A DNA stretch of 64,000 bases from assembly GCA_964600965.1 (NCBI GenBank), contig CAZRLO010000004.1:1-64000 (forward strand). Direction: 5' to 3'. The position numbers and the translations under genes were made by a program. The first letter of the stretch is position 1. Every line of letters begins with the position of its first letter. The stretch comes from UBA5972 sp964600965 (GTDB taxonomy: Bacteria > Pseudomonadota > Alphaproteobacteria > Rhodobacterales > Rhodobacteraceae). Positions 25,516-33,944 of the stretch are shown piece by piece. Under the pieces are notes generated by a model, which did not search any database, was not told the origin of the DNA, and saw only the letters and a program-made list of their open reading frames with translations.

Positions 25516-26021
25516 TCGGTGTCCGCGGCGACCCGGACCGCGATCATGCGGTCGGGGCTCATCGGCGGTTCGCCGCGCTGGATTTTGTCGACATGTTCCA
25601 TGCCAGCCGTCACGCGCCCGAAAACCGTATATTGGCCGTTCAGGAAATGACCATCCGCGAACATGATGAAAAACTGCGAGTTGGCGGAGTTCGGGCTTTG
25701 CGAACGCGCCGCGCCCAACATGCCGCGATCAAACGGAATTTTCGAGAATTCCGCCGTCACATTCTCCAGATCGGACCCGCCGGTGCCGGCCATGCGCAGG
25801 TTGAAATCACGCTCCATATTGCCATTTTTGACATCCCCGGTCTGGGCCATGAAGCCGTCGATCACCCGGTGAAAGGCCACGTTGTCATAGGCACCGCCGC
25901 GCGCCAGTTCCTTGATCCGCGCGCAATGAAGCGGCGCGACATCGGGCAGCAATTCGATGGTCACCGGGCCATCCTTCAGTTCGATGACGACGGTGTTCTC
26001 GGGGTCTTTGGGATCGGCCAT
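25512..26021 (-). CDS. Cyclophilin-type peptidyl-prolyl isomerase, cytoplasmic
   Basis: This 169-residue single-domain cyclophilin catalyses cis-trans isomerisation of proline peptide bonds. It carries NTVVIELKDGPVTIELLPDV, HRVIDGFMAQTGDVKNGNME, GGSDLENVTAEF, GAARSQSPNSANSQFFIMFA and the closing YTVFGRVTAGMEHVDKI. No signal peptide is present. The ATG at 26021 is supported by AGGAAA six bases upstream; a start 11 codons earlier is less likely. The downstream exported cyclophilin overlaps by ATGA. The upstream 575-base gap carries a tandem 8-bp array and may hold its promoter. Confidence 0.95.
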   Translation of the reverse strand: MADPKDPENTVVIELKDGPVTIELLPDVAPLHCARIKELARGGAYDNVAFHRVIDGFMAQTGDVKNGNMERDFNLRMAGTGGSDLENVTAEFSKIPFDRGMLGAARSQSPNSANSQFFIMFADGHFLNGQYTVFGRVTAGMEHVDKIQRGEPPMSPDRMIAVRVAADTE

Positions 26022-26597
26022 GGGTTTCCTCGTGGAATTGGATTCGCCGGACATTACCGCCTTTCACGTTCCATCCGCAACACAGAGGTTCGCCGATTTC
26101 TCCACGCTTTCATGGGTTTGCGCCGGTCCGGGTTGCCGGCGGGCGCGGCAAACCCGCAAGGTGCGGCAAAGGGCGGAACCCGGCGTTTCCCGCAATCGCC
26201 GGGGTCGACCAGACGTCTGGCTGTCCAGCCGTCTGGCCGTCTGGCCGTCTGGCTGTCTAGCCGCCTTGCCGTCTAACCGTCTGGCCGTCCAACCGTCTGT
26301 TCGTCTAGCCGACTAGACGAACGGATTCCCTCGCAGAGTGTTGGTATTTAAGAACAAATTCGGAAATTCAACTTTGACGCGCAACGGTGGACGGTTCGAT
26401 ATCGTGCGACAGGATTGGTTTCTGCGGGGCAGGCAAAGTGGTGCGCTTTGTGGCGAACCTTCAAAACTGCACCTTGTTGATTTCGCATATCCACTAACGG
26501 CCAGGCGCAACAGATTTTCGGTGAATCGCTGCTGAATTCGCCAGACGTGCGCCGGAAAGCGCCGGAAAACGGCCCCGACGCACCGGGTTATCGCCGC
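26022..26597. other. 575-base gap without a gene; contains an 8-bp tandem array
   Basis: No convincing reading frame lies between the cyclophilin pair and coaD, both transcribed leftwards. The left half has a GC-rich segment and the 8-bp-period array at 26207-26318. The right half (26330-26597) is more AT-rich (GGTATTTAAGAACAAATTCG), and I see no gene, terminator or known RNA in it. Confidence 0.6.
26207..26318 (+). repeat. Tandem array, 8-bp unit, about 14 copies
   Basis: Fourteen consecutive 8-base units with consensus GTCTGGCC run without phase change from 26207. Variants include GTCCAGCC, GTCTAGCC, GTCTAACC, GCCTTGCC and GTCTGTTC. At the right edge the array closes with a perfect inverted repeat TCGTCTAG-CCGA-CTAGACGA (26301-26320, 8-bp arms). 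The period of 8 is not a multiple of three and no frame reads sensibly, so it is non-coding. It could be a slippage-prone minisatellite or a multi-site binding array. Confidence 0.85.
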
Positions 26598-27095
26598 TCA
26601 GCCCTGCGCGAATTTTTCCGCCAGCGCCATCCGCACCGATGCGGGGACGAACTTGCCGACATCGCCGTCCAGCCGTGCGATTTCCTTGACCAATCGCGAG
26701 GCGATGGCCTGGTGGCTGGCGTCGGCCATCAGAAACACGGTTTCCACATCGCTGTTCATCGCCCGGTTCATGCCGACCATCTGAAATTCGTACTCGAAAT
26801 CCGACACCGCCCTGAGCCCGCGGATGATCACGCTGGCACCGACCTCTTCGGCACAGTGGATCAGCAGGTTTTCGAAGGGATGGGCCACGATCCTGACGCC
26901 GGTTTCAGTGGCGACTGCCGCGCATTCGGACTCGATCATCGCCACCCGCTCTTCCAGCGTGAAAAGTGGGCCCTTGTCGCGATTGATCGCAACCCCGATG
27001 ACCAGACGGTCCACCAGCGAACAGGCGCGGCGGATGATGTCGATATGCCCGTGGGTGATCGGGTCGAACGTACCGGGATAGAGACCTGTGCGCAT
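26598..27095 (-). CDS. coaD: Pantetheine-phosphate adenylyltransferase
   Basis: CoaD transfers AMP to 4'-phosphopantetheine, the penultimate step of CoA synthesis. The 165-residue protein has RTGLYPGTFDPITHGHIDII (the (H/T)xGH nucleotidyl-transferase signature), FENLLIHCAEEVGASVIIRGL, RAVSDFEYEFQMVGMNRAM and FLMADASHQAIASRLVKEIA, with SR instead of the more usual SS/SR near the ISST-type loop. The start at 27095 has AGGA at good spacing; an ATG at 27101 would leave only one base between AGGA and the start codon, so it is less likely. Product length is standard and all motifs are intact. Confidence 0.96.
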   Translation of the reverse strand: MRTGLYPGTFDPITHGHIDIIRRACSLVDRLVIGVAINRDKGPLFTLEERVAMIESECAAVATETGVRIVAHPFENLLIHCAEEVGASVIIRGLRAVSDFEYEFQMVGMNRAMNSDVETVFLMADASHQAIASRLVKEIARLDGDVGKFVPASVRMALAEKFAQG

Positions 27096-27206
27096 CGGCA
27101 TTCCTGCTGTGATCTGGGCGGCCATGATCGGATGATAGGATGCGCTCAACCGGTCCGCAATTGCAATCGGGCGTGCCCGGTGTTGCGAATTTCGCGATTC
27201 GATCCG

Positions 27207-27641
27207 CTAATAGCCCTTGATCATGCCCTCGAGCGCCTGATTTTCCATCGCCATTTCCGACAGGCGCGCCTGCACGACGTCGCCGATCGAGATCAGGCCG
27301 ATCATGCTGTCGCCCTCCATGACCGGCAGGTGCCGAAACCGCCCCTCGGTCATTTTCCGCAGGATCGCGTCGGCCCGTTCGGCACTGGTACAGGTCACGA
27401 TGTTTCGGGTCATGATTTCCGAAACATGCCCGTGCAGGCATTCGGCCCCGCGTTTTCCCAACTCGCGCACGATGTCGCGCTCCGACAGCATGCCGTCCAG
27501 ACGCTTGCCGTCATCCGAAACCACCAGCGCGCCGATTTTGCGGGCCGACAGGATTTCGGCGGCCTCCGACACGGTCGCGCCCGACGGAATGGTCGTCACG
27601 TCGTGCTTTGGTTTGCCCTTCAGGATTTGCTGCACCAGCAT
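27207..27641 (-). CDS. CBS-domain-pair protein
   Basis: This 144-residue protein consists almost entirely of two CBS motifs: residues 8-60 (TIPSGATVSEAAEILSARKI, GALVVSDDGKRLDGMLSERDI) and about 75-130 (TRNIVTCTSAERADAILRKM, FRHLPVMEGDSMIGLISIGD). CBS pairs bind adenosine nucleotides or S-adenosylmethionine and act as sensors. Standalone pairs like this one are common and usually of unassigned function. It is separated from coaD by 111 bases on the same strand and divergent from mmsA. There is no extra domain. The call of the fold is firm; the function is not. Confidence 0.9.
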   Translation of the reverse strand: MLVQQILKGKPKHDVTTIPSGATVSEAAEILSARKIGALVVSDDGKRLDGMLSERDIVRELGKRGAECLHGHVSEIMTRNIVTCTSAERADAILRKMTEGRFRHLPVMEGDSMIGLISIGDVVQARLSEMAMENQALEGMIKGY

Positions 27642-27815
27642 TGCGGGTCACCTCTTGAAATATCATTGCGTCAAGCGTGCCTTAGGTGAATTTATCTGTC
27701 AAGCCAGAGGCCGCACGCCGGTCACCGTGCTTGCGGCGAAAATGGCCCTCTACAATGCCCGCGACCGCGACTAGAGTGCCACCAGATCCACCCGCTATCA
27801 AAAAAGGTACGAGCG

Positions 27816-29315
27816 ATGCAGGAACTCACGCATTACATCAATGGCCAGCACATCAAAGGCACGTCCGGCCGGTTCGCCGATGTCTTCAACCCGGCCACCG
27901 GCGAGGTGCAGGCGCGTGCCCCGCTTGCGGGCAAGGCCGAAATGGACGACGCGGTCGCCGTCGCCGCCGCCGCGCAACCGGCCTGGGCGGCAATGAACCC
28001 GCAGCGGCGCGCGCGGGTGATGATGAAATATGTCGCCCTCCTGAACCGCGATATGGACAAACTGGCCGAGGCGCTCAGCCGCGAACACGGCAAGACATTT
28101 CCCGACGCCAAGGGCGATGTGATGCGCGGGCTGGAAGTTTGTGAATACTGCATTGGCGCGCCGCAATTGCTGAAAGGCGATTTCACCGACAGCGCCGGAA
28201 CCGGCATCGACATGTATTCCATGCGCCAGCCGCTTGGGGTTTGTGCCGGGATCACGCCGTTCAATTTCCCCGCGATGATCCCGATGTGGATGTTTGCACC
28301 GTCGATTGTCTGCGGCAACGCGTTCATCCTGAAACCCAGCGAGCGCGACCCCTCGGTTCCCCTGATGCTGGCCGAACTGATGGAAGAGGCCGGTGCCCCC
28401 AGGGGCATTTTGCAGGTCGTGAACGGGGACAAGGCAGCGGTCGACGCCATTCTGGACAATCCGGTGATCCAGTCGGTCGGCTTTGTCGGCTCGACCCCGA
28501 TCGCGCAATACATCTATTCGCGCGGTTGCGACAACGGCAAACGCGTTCAGTGTTTTGGCGGGGCCAAGAACCACATGATCATCATGCCCGATGCCGACAT
28601 GGATCAGGCGGCGGACGCCCTGATCGGTGCGGGCTTTGGCGCGGCGGGCGAACGCTGCATGGCGATCTCGGTTGCCGTGCCCGTGGGCGATGAAACCGCC
28701 GACCGGCTGATCGAAAAACTCGCGCCCCGCGTCGAGAGCCTGAAAATCGGGCCCTACACGGCGGGCGATGACGTAGATTTCGGCCCCGTGGTCACCGCCG
28801 CGGCCAAGGAAAAGATCCTGGGCCTGGTCGAAACCGGCGTGCAGCAGGGCGCGAAACTGGTGGTTGATGGCCGTGACTTCAAGATGCAGGGATACGAGAA
28901 CGGGTTTTTCGTCGGCGCCTGTCTGTTTGACAACGTGACCCGCGACATGGACATCTATAAACAGGAGATTTTCGGCCCCGTCCTGTCCACCGTGCGCGCG
29001 CAGTCCTATGAAGAGGCGCTTGGCCTCGCGATGGACCACGAATACGGCAACGGCACCGCGATCTTCACCCGCGACGGCGACACGGCGCGCAATTTCGCCA
29101 ACCGGATCAATATCGGTATGGTCGGGGTGAACGTGCCGATCCCGGTGCCGCTGGCCTATCATACCTTCGGCGGCTGGAAGAAATCTGCCTTTGGCGATCT
29201 CAATCAGCACGGGCCCGATGCGTTCAAGTTCTACACCCGCACCAAGACCGTGACGGCGCGCTGGCCGTCGGGCACCAAGGAGGGTGCGGATTTCTCGATC
29301 CCGACCATGGACTGA
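27816..29315 (+). CDS. mmsA: Methylmalonate-semialdehyde dehydrogenase (CoA-acylating)
   Basis: This 499-residue aldehyde dehydrogenase converts methylmalonate semialdehyde (and malonate semialdehyde) with NAD+ and CoA to propionyl-CoA (or acetyl-CoA) and CO2, the last step of valine degradation. Family-specific traits are YSMRQPLGVCAGITPFNFPA, AMIPMWMFAPSIVCGNAFIL, FVGSTPIAQYIYSRGCDNGK, GGAKNHMIIMPDADMDQA, and the catalytic cysteine in AAGERCMAISVAVPVG. The PFNFPAMIPMWMFP-type stretch distinguishes it from generic ALDHs. The other valine genes (32799-35862) lie 3.5 kb downstream and not in the same transcript. Its stop is followed by inverted repeat copy 3. Confidence 0.96.
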   Translation: MQELTHYINGQHIKGTSGRFADVFNPATGEVQARAPLAGKAEMDDAVAVAAAAQPAWAAMNPQRRARVMMKYVALLNRDMDKLAEALSREHGKTFPDAKGDVMRGLEVCEYCIGAPQLLKGDFTDSAGTGIDMYSMRQPLGVCAGITPFNFPAMIPMWMFAPSIVCGNAFILKPSERDPSVPLMLAELMEEAGAPRGILQVVNGDKAAVDAILDNPVIQSVGFVGSTPIAQYIYSRGCDNGKRVQCFGGAKNHMIIMPDADMDQAADALIGAGFGAAGERCMAISVAVPVGDETADRLIEKLAPRVESLKIGPYTAGDDVDFGPVVTAAAKEKILGLVETGVQQGAKLVVDGRDFKMQGYENGFFVGACLFDNVTRDMDIYKQEIFGPVLSTVRAQSYEEALGLAMDHEYGNGTAIFTRDGDTARNFANRINIGMVGVNVPIPVPLAYHTFGGWKKSAFGDLNQHGPDAFKFYTRTKTVTARWPSGTKEGADFSIPTMD

Positions 29316-29417
29316 TACCAATGGGCCGAACGATCGATCCACATCACGTGGCGGGTATCGGCCCTATACCCGGTGTTCGAGACCAGCCGATTGCGCGGGA
29401 ACAAGGGCGCAGCCCGC

Positions 29418-29580
29418 CGTGCATCGCCGGGCCGTCCCCCGGCACGGCGATTGGCCAAGGCGGGCGCAACCAAATTTGGGGTCGCGCCGTTTTTGCCGGG
29501 ATAAAGTGGCCGTAACTTGCGCCCGCTCGCCGCACCACGGCCCGTCGATGCGCGGCTCTGTGGGCCCAGGGATAGAGGAT
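29418..29580 (-). repeat. Interspersed intergenic repeat, copy 3 (inverted)
   Basis: This is the reverse complement of the distal half of copy 2 (about 10145-10290). It includes the 20-base exact match TTTTGCCGGGATAAAGTGGC (29491-29510) and the 15-base exact match CCACGGCCCGTCGAT (29535-29549), plus a third block GGCACGG(C)GATTGGCC at about 29440-29456. It lies in the convergent junction of mmsA and the 3D-domain gene. The 355-base gap 29316-29671 has no gene otherwise. Confidence 0.75.
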
Positions 29581-29671
29581 GACATCCTGACCCGTCGCGC
29601 ACTCCCGATCGCACGGATTGACGGTTTCGGCTTGCCCCATGCCTCGCGCGCATCCGCCGTGTCGCGCCGGA

Positions 29672-30505
29672 TCACGAGGCCGGGGCGTGCAATCGGCGCA
29701 ACTGGCGGCGCAGCGCCGGGTTGCGGATGATCCACATGGGTTGCGCCCGGTCCTGAAGATCGTCAAGCGTATCGGCCGCATTCGGCCAGTCCCGCCCCTG
29801 AAACAGGTCGATCCGTGCGCCCTTGATGTCGGTGCCGGTATCGACCGCCAGAAAATAACCGTCGTGGCGAAAAAAGCCGCCATCTGCGCCCCTCAGTCTG
29901 CGCCCCCGCACCGAAGGCAGGAAAACCAGCGTATTCGCCGCGACGAAACGCGGATCGACGGCAATCGAGCGATACGGCACCAGCCACTGTCCACGGGCAC
30001 CCAAACCGAAAGGCGCGGCGGTGCGCAGAAAGCTCGTCCGCTCCATCTTGCGTATGATGCGGATATATCCGGGCCGCGCCGCAAGAATCTCGCGAAAGTA
30101 GGGCGCACAGTCGGTCTGCGGTGCAAGGCCCATGTCCTCGATGTTGAATGTCCGGGTCACGGTGGCGGATTTCACGCGCATGGTTCCCTCGTTGGCACCG
30201 TGGCAGAAACTGCGTGGCGTCACCTTTGGGCCAAGGGCGCGCCCGCTGGTGTCGCGCAGGGCGACCCCCCGGGCCACCGCCGCCGTTTCGTGGATCCAGT
30301 ACCGGGTAATTCCAACCGCCATCACTCTGCCGATCTGTCCCGCATCCGGAGGCGGATGACCGAATTCCCCGGACGTCGCCGGCCCGGTCGACATCAGCCA
30401 GACGATGACCAGCACCACCGCGCAAAGGCCCGCGATTGCCCCGCCGCCGGGCCGAACCCCGGTCGAAATGTTCCGTCGATCCCCGAACATCGTGCAATCA
30501 GACAT
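29672..30505 (-). CDS. Exported 3D-domain (MltA-like DPBB) protein
   Basis: This 277-residue protein has an N-terminal membrane or signal segment (AIAGLCAVVLVIVWLMSTGP) and a C-terminal 3D domain. The latter shows the triple-aspartate signature of MltA-type lytic transglycosylases: SIAVDPRFVAANTLVFLPSV, HDGYFLAVDTGTDIKGARID and LFQGRDW. The rest (about residues 50-190) is not a clear MltA N-domain, so this is a related peptidoglycan-active or sugar-binding 3D protein rather than certain MltA. The start is uncertain (ATG at 30505 or 30490), with no strong Shine-Dalgarno. It is divergent from a YbdK-like gene and convergent with mmsA. Confidence 0.72.
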   Translation of the reverse strand: MSDCTMFGDRRNISTGVRPGGGAIAGLCAVVLVIVWLMSTGPATSGEFGHPPPDAGQIGRVMAVGITRYWIHETAAVARGVALRDTSGRALGPKVTPRSFCHGANEGTMRVKSATVTRTFNIEDMGLAPQTDCAPYFREILAARPGYIRIIRKMERTSFLRTAAPFGLGARGQWLVPYRSIAVDPRFVAANTLVFLPSVRGRRLRGADGGFFRHDGYFLAVDTGTDIKGARIDLFQGRDWPNAADTLDDLQDRAQPMWIIRNPALRRQLRRLHAPAS

Positions 30506-30585
30506 CAGGCGGAGCCGCAAATCAATTGCCCTTGAGGCGCTTTCCCGCCTACCATCCACGCAACGAAACCGTCAGGCTGAACGAC

Positions 30586-31719
30586 ATGACCATCCCCGAA
30601 CCCAGTTTTACCATCGGCATCGAAGAAGAGTATCTGCTGATCGACCGCGAAACGCTGGAACTGGCCGAGGCACCGCCGGCATTGATGGAGGAATGCGCGG
30701 CCGAGCTGGCCGATCAGGTCAGCCCCGAGTTCCTGCAATGCCAGATCGAAGTCGGGACCAAGGTCTGCCGCAATGTCACCGAGGCGCGCGACGACCTGCG
30801 CCGCCTGCGCGCCTGCATCCACCGGATCGCCGAAAACCACGGGCTGGCCCCGATTGCGGCCTCGTGCCACCCCTTTGCCGACTGGTCCAAACAGCATCAC
30901 ACCGACCGCGACCGTTACAATGCGTTGCGCCGTGATCTGGGGGGGGTGGCGCGGCGGATGCTGATCTGCGGCCAGCACGTGCATGTTGGCATCGAAAGCA
31001 ACGCGGCGCGCATCGATCTGATGAACCAGTTCACCTATTTTCTGCCACACCTCTTGGCGCTTTCGACCTCGTCGCCCTACTGGAAGGGCGACGATACCGG
31101 GTTGGCCAGCTATCGGTTGACGGTTTTCGACAATCTGCCCCGCACGGGCCTGCCGCCCCGGTTTGATAGCTGGCCGGAATACGAACGCTCCGTCCAGATG
31201 ATCGTGGACACCGGGGCCATTCAGGACGCCTCGAAAATCTGGTGGGACATTCGCCCCTCCGTGCGGTTTCCGACGCTTGAAAACCGCATCTGCGATGTTT
31301 CGCCCCGGCTGGAGGACACGCTGACAATCGCGGCGCTGACCCAGTGCCTGATGCGGATGTTGTGGCGATTGCGCACGGCCAACCAGCGCTGGCGCATCTA
31401 TGACCGGTTCCTGATCGGCGAGAACCGCTGGCGCGCGCAGCGCTACGGCATGGGCGAGGGGCTGATCGATTTCGGCGCGGGCCGGGTTCTGCCTTTTGCC
31501 GACCTGATGGACGAGGTGGTGGACCTTTTGGCCGAAGACGCCCAGGCGATGGGATGCGAGGCCGAGATCGCGCGCGTCACCGAAATCGCCGCCAACGGCA
31601 GCAGCGCCGATCGGCAGCGCCGGGTTTATGACGGCACGATCAGCGCCGGCGGCGACCGGATGGCGGCCCTTCACGCCGTGGTCGATTCGCTGAGCGACGA
31701 GTTCGCCGAAGGTCTGTGA
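30586..31719 (+). CDS. YbdK-type carboxylate-amine ligase (GCS2 family)
   Basis: This 377-residue ATP-dependent carboxylate-amine ligase of the GCS2/YbdK type is related to glutamate-cysteine ligase, but YbdK members have only weak activity of that kind and their natural substrate is unknown. Features are FTIGIEEEYLLIDRETLEL (the glutamate-rich opening), QCQIEVGTKVCRNVTEARDD, GQHVHVGIESNAARIDLMNQ, and IWWDIRPSVRFPTLENRICD near residue 220. The start was set at the ATG at 30586, where IPEPSFTIGIEEEY begins; a longer frame adds 50 non-family residues. It is divergent from the 3D-domain gene and convergent with the lipase-like gene (8-base gap). Confidence 0.85.
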   Translation: MTIPEPSFTIGIEEEYLLIDRETLELAEAPPALMEECAAELADQVSPEFLQCQIEVGTKVCRNVTEARDDLRRLRACIHRIAENHGLAPIAASCHPFADWSKQHHTDRDRYNALRRDLGGVARRMLICGQHVHVGIESNAARIDLMNQFTYFLPHLLALSTSSPYWKGDDTGLASYRLTVFDNLPRTGLPPRFDSWPEYERSVQMIVDTGAIQDASKIWWDIRPSVRFPTLENRICDVSPRLEDTLTIAALTQCLMRMLWRLRTANQRWRIYDRFLIGENRWRAQRYGMGEGLIDFGAGRVLPFADLMDEVVDLLAEDAQAMGCEAEIARVTEIAANGSSADRQRRVYDGTISAGGDRMAALHAVVDSLSDEFAEGL

Positions 31720-31727
31720 CGGCAGGT

Positions 31728-32594
31728 CTACGTCGCCTCCAGCAACCGTTTGACCGGCAGATAGAAATCGCGGTCCTGCCAATAATGGTTGTGCGAAAAC
31801 AGGGTGGCCGAGACCGGGAAAACGCCGACATCGACCTCGGCATCGACCAGTTCGCCGCTGGCGGCCAGCGCCTCGTATCCGGGGCTGATCCGGGATAGCG
31901 GATAGCCCAGCACGTCGTTGCGGTCATAATAGTTCCACCACCAGGTGTCGTGCGCCTCGGCGGTGGGAATGCCGATGCCCGGCCGCCAGATCGGTTTGAT
32001 ATCCTCGCGCTTGTAGGCGAAGGTGAAAATCGGAATGTTGCAACCAAAGGTGACGAACCCGGCCAGCGTTTTCAAATTCAAGAAATCCGTCCCCTGCCCG
32101 CGTGGCTGCGGCGCGGTTGCGGGGGGGGTTGGCCGGTCGGGCCGGATGACGTCATAGATGTAGTTGGACATGATATGCCCGCCCAGCGAATGGGCAATCA
32201 CGACCAGACGCCCGTTTTCTCCAACCTCGTCTTGCAGATCCTGCAACGTCGCCTCGACCCGCTGGTGGATGCGTTCATAGGTGGTGTCCTTGTCATCCCC
32301 GGTCTTGCGGTAACCCGCCGCGTCGGCAAGCCGGTGCAGCACGAAATCCCGCAACCAGCCCGATGAAATCCTGCCCTTGTTTTCCCTCAGAAATCTTCCC
32401 TGTGGTTCCTGAAGGATGTCGGACCAGAAAACTTCGCGCCAGACGTAACGCTGGTCGAACTTCGCGGCCCCGATGCTTTTGCGCAGCTTGCGGTACAGCC
32501 CCTTGGAAAAGGTGGGTTTGGTTTTGTCACGGGGCGGCTCGTCGCCCTGACTGCCCATGCCATGAATGACGGCAATTGCGATTTTCTGTGGCAT
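31728..32594 (-). CDS. Lipase-like alpha/beta-hydrolase of unknown role
   Basis: This 288-residue protein has the alpha/beta-hydrolase entry strand IAIAVIHGMGSQGDEPPRDK and a nucleophile elbow GRLVVIAHSLGGHIMSNYIY with a GHSLGG-type serine motif (AHSLGGH), as in class 3 lipases and PGAP1-like esterases. No signal peptide is evident. An aromatic-rich C-terminal part (DTWWWNYYDRNDVLGYPLSR, FSHNHYWQDRDFYLP) may carry the catalytic histidine (FSHNHYW). The start at 32594 (MPQKIAIAVIHG) is preferred; another ATG four codons upstream is possible. Its neighbours give no pathway. The hydrolase fold is fairly sure; the substrate is unknown. Confidence 0.75.
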   Translation of the reverse strand: MPQKIAIAVIHGMGSQGDEPPRDKTKPTFSKGLYRKLRKSIGAAKFDQRYVWREVFWSDILQEPQGRFLRENKGRISSGWLRDFVLHRLADAAGYRKTGDDKDTTYERIHQRVEATLQDLQDEVGENGRLVVIAHSLGGHIMSNYIYDVIRPDRPTPPATAPQPRGQGTDFLNLKTLAGFVTFGCNIPIFTFAYKREDIKPIWRPGIGIPTAEAHDTWWWNYYDRNDVLGYPLSRISPGYEALAASGELVDAEVDVGVFPVSATLFSHNHYWQDRDFYLPVKRLLEAT

Positions 32595-32798
32595 GATCTC
32601 CCCCAAAATGATGTGCCGGTCGCCAAAGTCTGGCGTATCCTCGCATCAATTTCAACCGGAACGTGAAATGCGGCCGGGTAACATCGGCGCGCGAAGGTAT
32701 CAAACCCGCCCGCCCCGCGCATCACGCCTGAAAAACTGGTGCAACAATTCGACATTAGCTAGCATGACAAACGCCACACCGTGCAGGGAGCCAAATTC

Positions 32799-33944
32799 TT
32801 GGATTTTTCGCTGACCCAGGAGCAGACCGCGATATTCGATATGGCCCGCGGGTTCGGACAGGACCATATCGCGCCCTTCGCGCGGGATTGGGAAAAGGCG
32901 GGCACGATTCCGCGCGATCTGTGGCCCGAGATCGGCGCGCTGGGGTTGGGCGGAATTTACGTGGCCGAGGAATTCGGCGGTTCCGGGCTTTCGCGGCTCG
33001 ATGCGACACTGGTTTTCGAGGCGCTGGCGATGGCCTGCCCCTCGGTCGGCTCGTTTCTGTCGATCCATAACATGTGTGCCGGCATGATCGACAAGTTCGC
33101 AAGCGCGGAATTCAAGGCCGAATGGCTGCCGAAACTGTGCGCGATGGAAATCGTGGTCTCGTATTGCCTGACCGAACCGGGTTCCGGCAGCGATGCCGCG
33201 GCCCTGAAAACCCGCGCGGACCGCACCAACGAGGGGTACCGGCTGACCGGCACCAAGGCGTTCATTTCGGGCGGGGGCTATTCGGATGCCTATGTCGTGA
33301 TGTGCCGCACGGGCGCGGATGGCCCCGGGGGGATTTCGACGATCATGGTGCCGGACGGCACGGCGGGGCTGTCCTTTGGCGCGCCGGAACAGAAGATGGG
33401 GTGGCGCAGCCAGCCGACGACGCAGGTGCAGTTTGACGCGTGTCAGGTTCCCGCGGCCAATCTGATCGGTCAGGAAGGCCGGGGTTTTTCCTATGCGATG
33501 GCCGGACTGGATGGCGGGCGGCTGAATATCTCGGCCGGCGCGTTGGGCGGGGCGCAGGCGGCGCTGGATGCGACCCTGCAATATATGGGCGAACGCCGCG
33601 CATTCGGGCGCACGATCGATCAGTTTCAGGCGTTGCAGTTCCGGCTTGCGGATATGGAAACCGAATTGCAGGCGGCGCGAATATTCCTGCGCCAGGCGGC
33701 CTGGAAGCTGGACCAGAATGCGGCCGACGCCACCCGGTTCTGCGCCATGGCAAAGCGGTTCGTCACCGACACCGCCTTCAAGGTTGCCAATGATTGCCTG
33801 CAAATGCATGGCGGCTACGGCTATCTGGCCGATTACGGGATCGAAAAGATCGTGCGCGATCTGCGTGTGCATCAGATTCTGGAAGGCACCAACGAGATCA
33901 TGCGCCTGATCACCGCGCGGGCGCTGCTGGCCGAGCGGGGCTGA
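32799..33944 (+). CDS. Acyl-CoA dehydrogenase, probable isobutyryl-CoA dehydrogenase
   Basis: This 381-residue FAD enzyme is predicted to oxidise isobutyryl-CoA to methacrylyl-CoA in valine degradation. Evidence is MARGFGQDHIAPFARDWEKA, YCLTEPGSGSDAAALKTRAD, GYRLTGTKAFISGGGYSDAY, GRGFSYAMAGLDGGRLNISA, MHGGYGYLADYGIEKIVRD and the catalytic glutamate in ILEGTNEIMRLITARALLAE. The start is a TTG at 32799 with GGGAG nine bases upstream; a GTG at 32781 is possible but has a poorer spacing. It is the first gene of a three-gene operon; the next start (ATG at 33944) shares its A with this stop (TGATG). The operon partners make the isobutyryl specificity likely. Confidence 0.88.
   Translation: MDFSLTQEQTAIFDMARGFGQDHIAPFARDWEKAGTIPRDLWPEIGALGLGGIYVAEEFGGSGLSRLDATLVFEALAMACPSVGSFLSIHNMCAGMIDKFASAEFKAEWLPKLCAMEIVVSYCLTEPGSGSDAAALKTRADRTNEGYRLTGTKAFISGGGYSDAYVVMCRTGADGPGGISTIMVPDGTAGLSFGAPEQKMGWRSQPTTQVQFDACQVPAANLIGQEGRGFSYAMAGLDGGRLNISAGALGGAQAALDATLQYMGERRAFGRTIDQFQALQFRLADMETELQAARIFLRQAAWKLDQNAADATRFCAMAKRFVTDTAFKVANDCLQMHGGYGYLADYGIEKIVRDLRVHQILEGTNEIMRLITARALLAERG

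Noticed and set aside
26207..26318. CRISPR array
   Set aside because: Units are 8 bases without spacers and no cas genes are near; this is a minisatellite-type tandem array.
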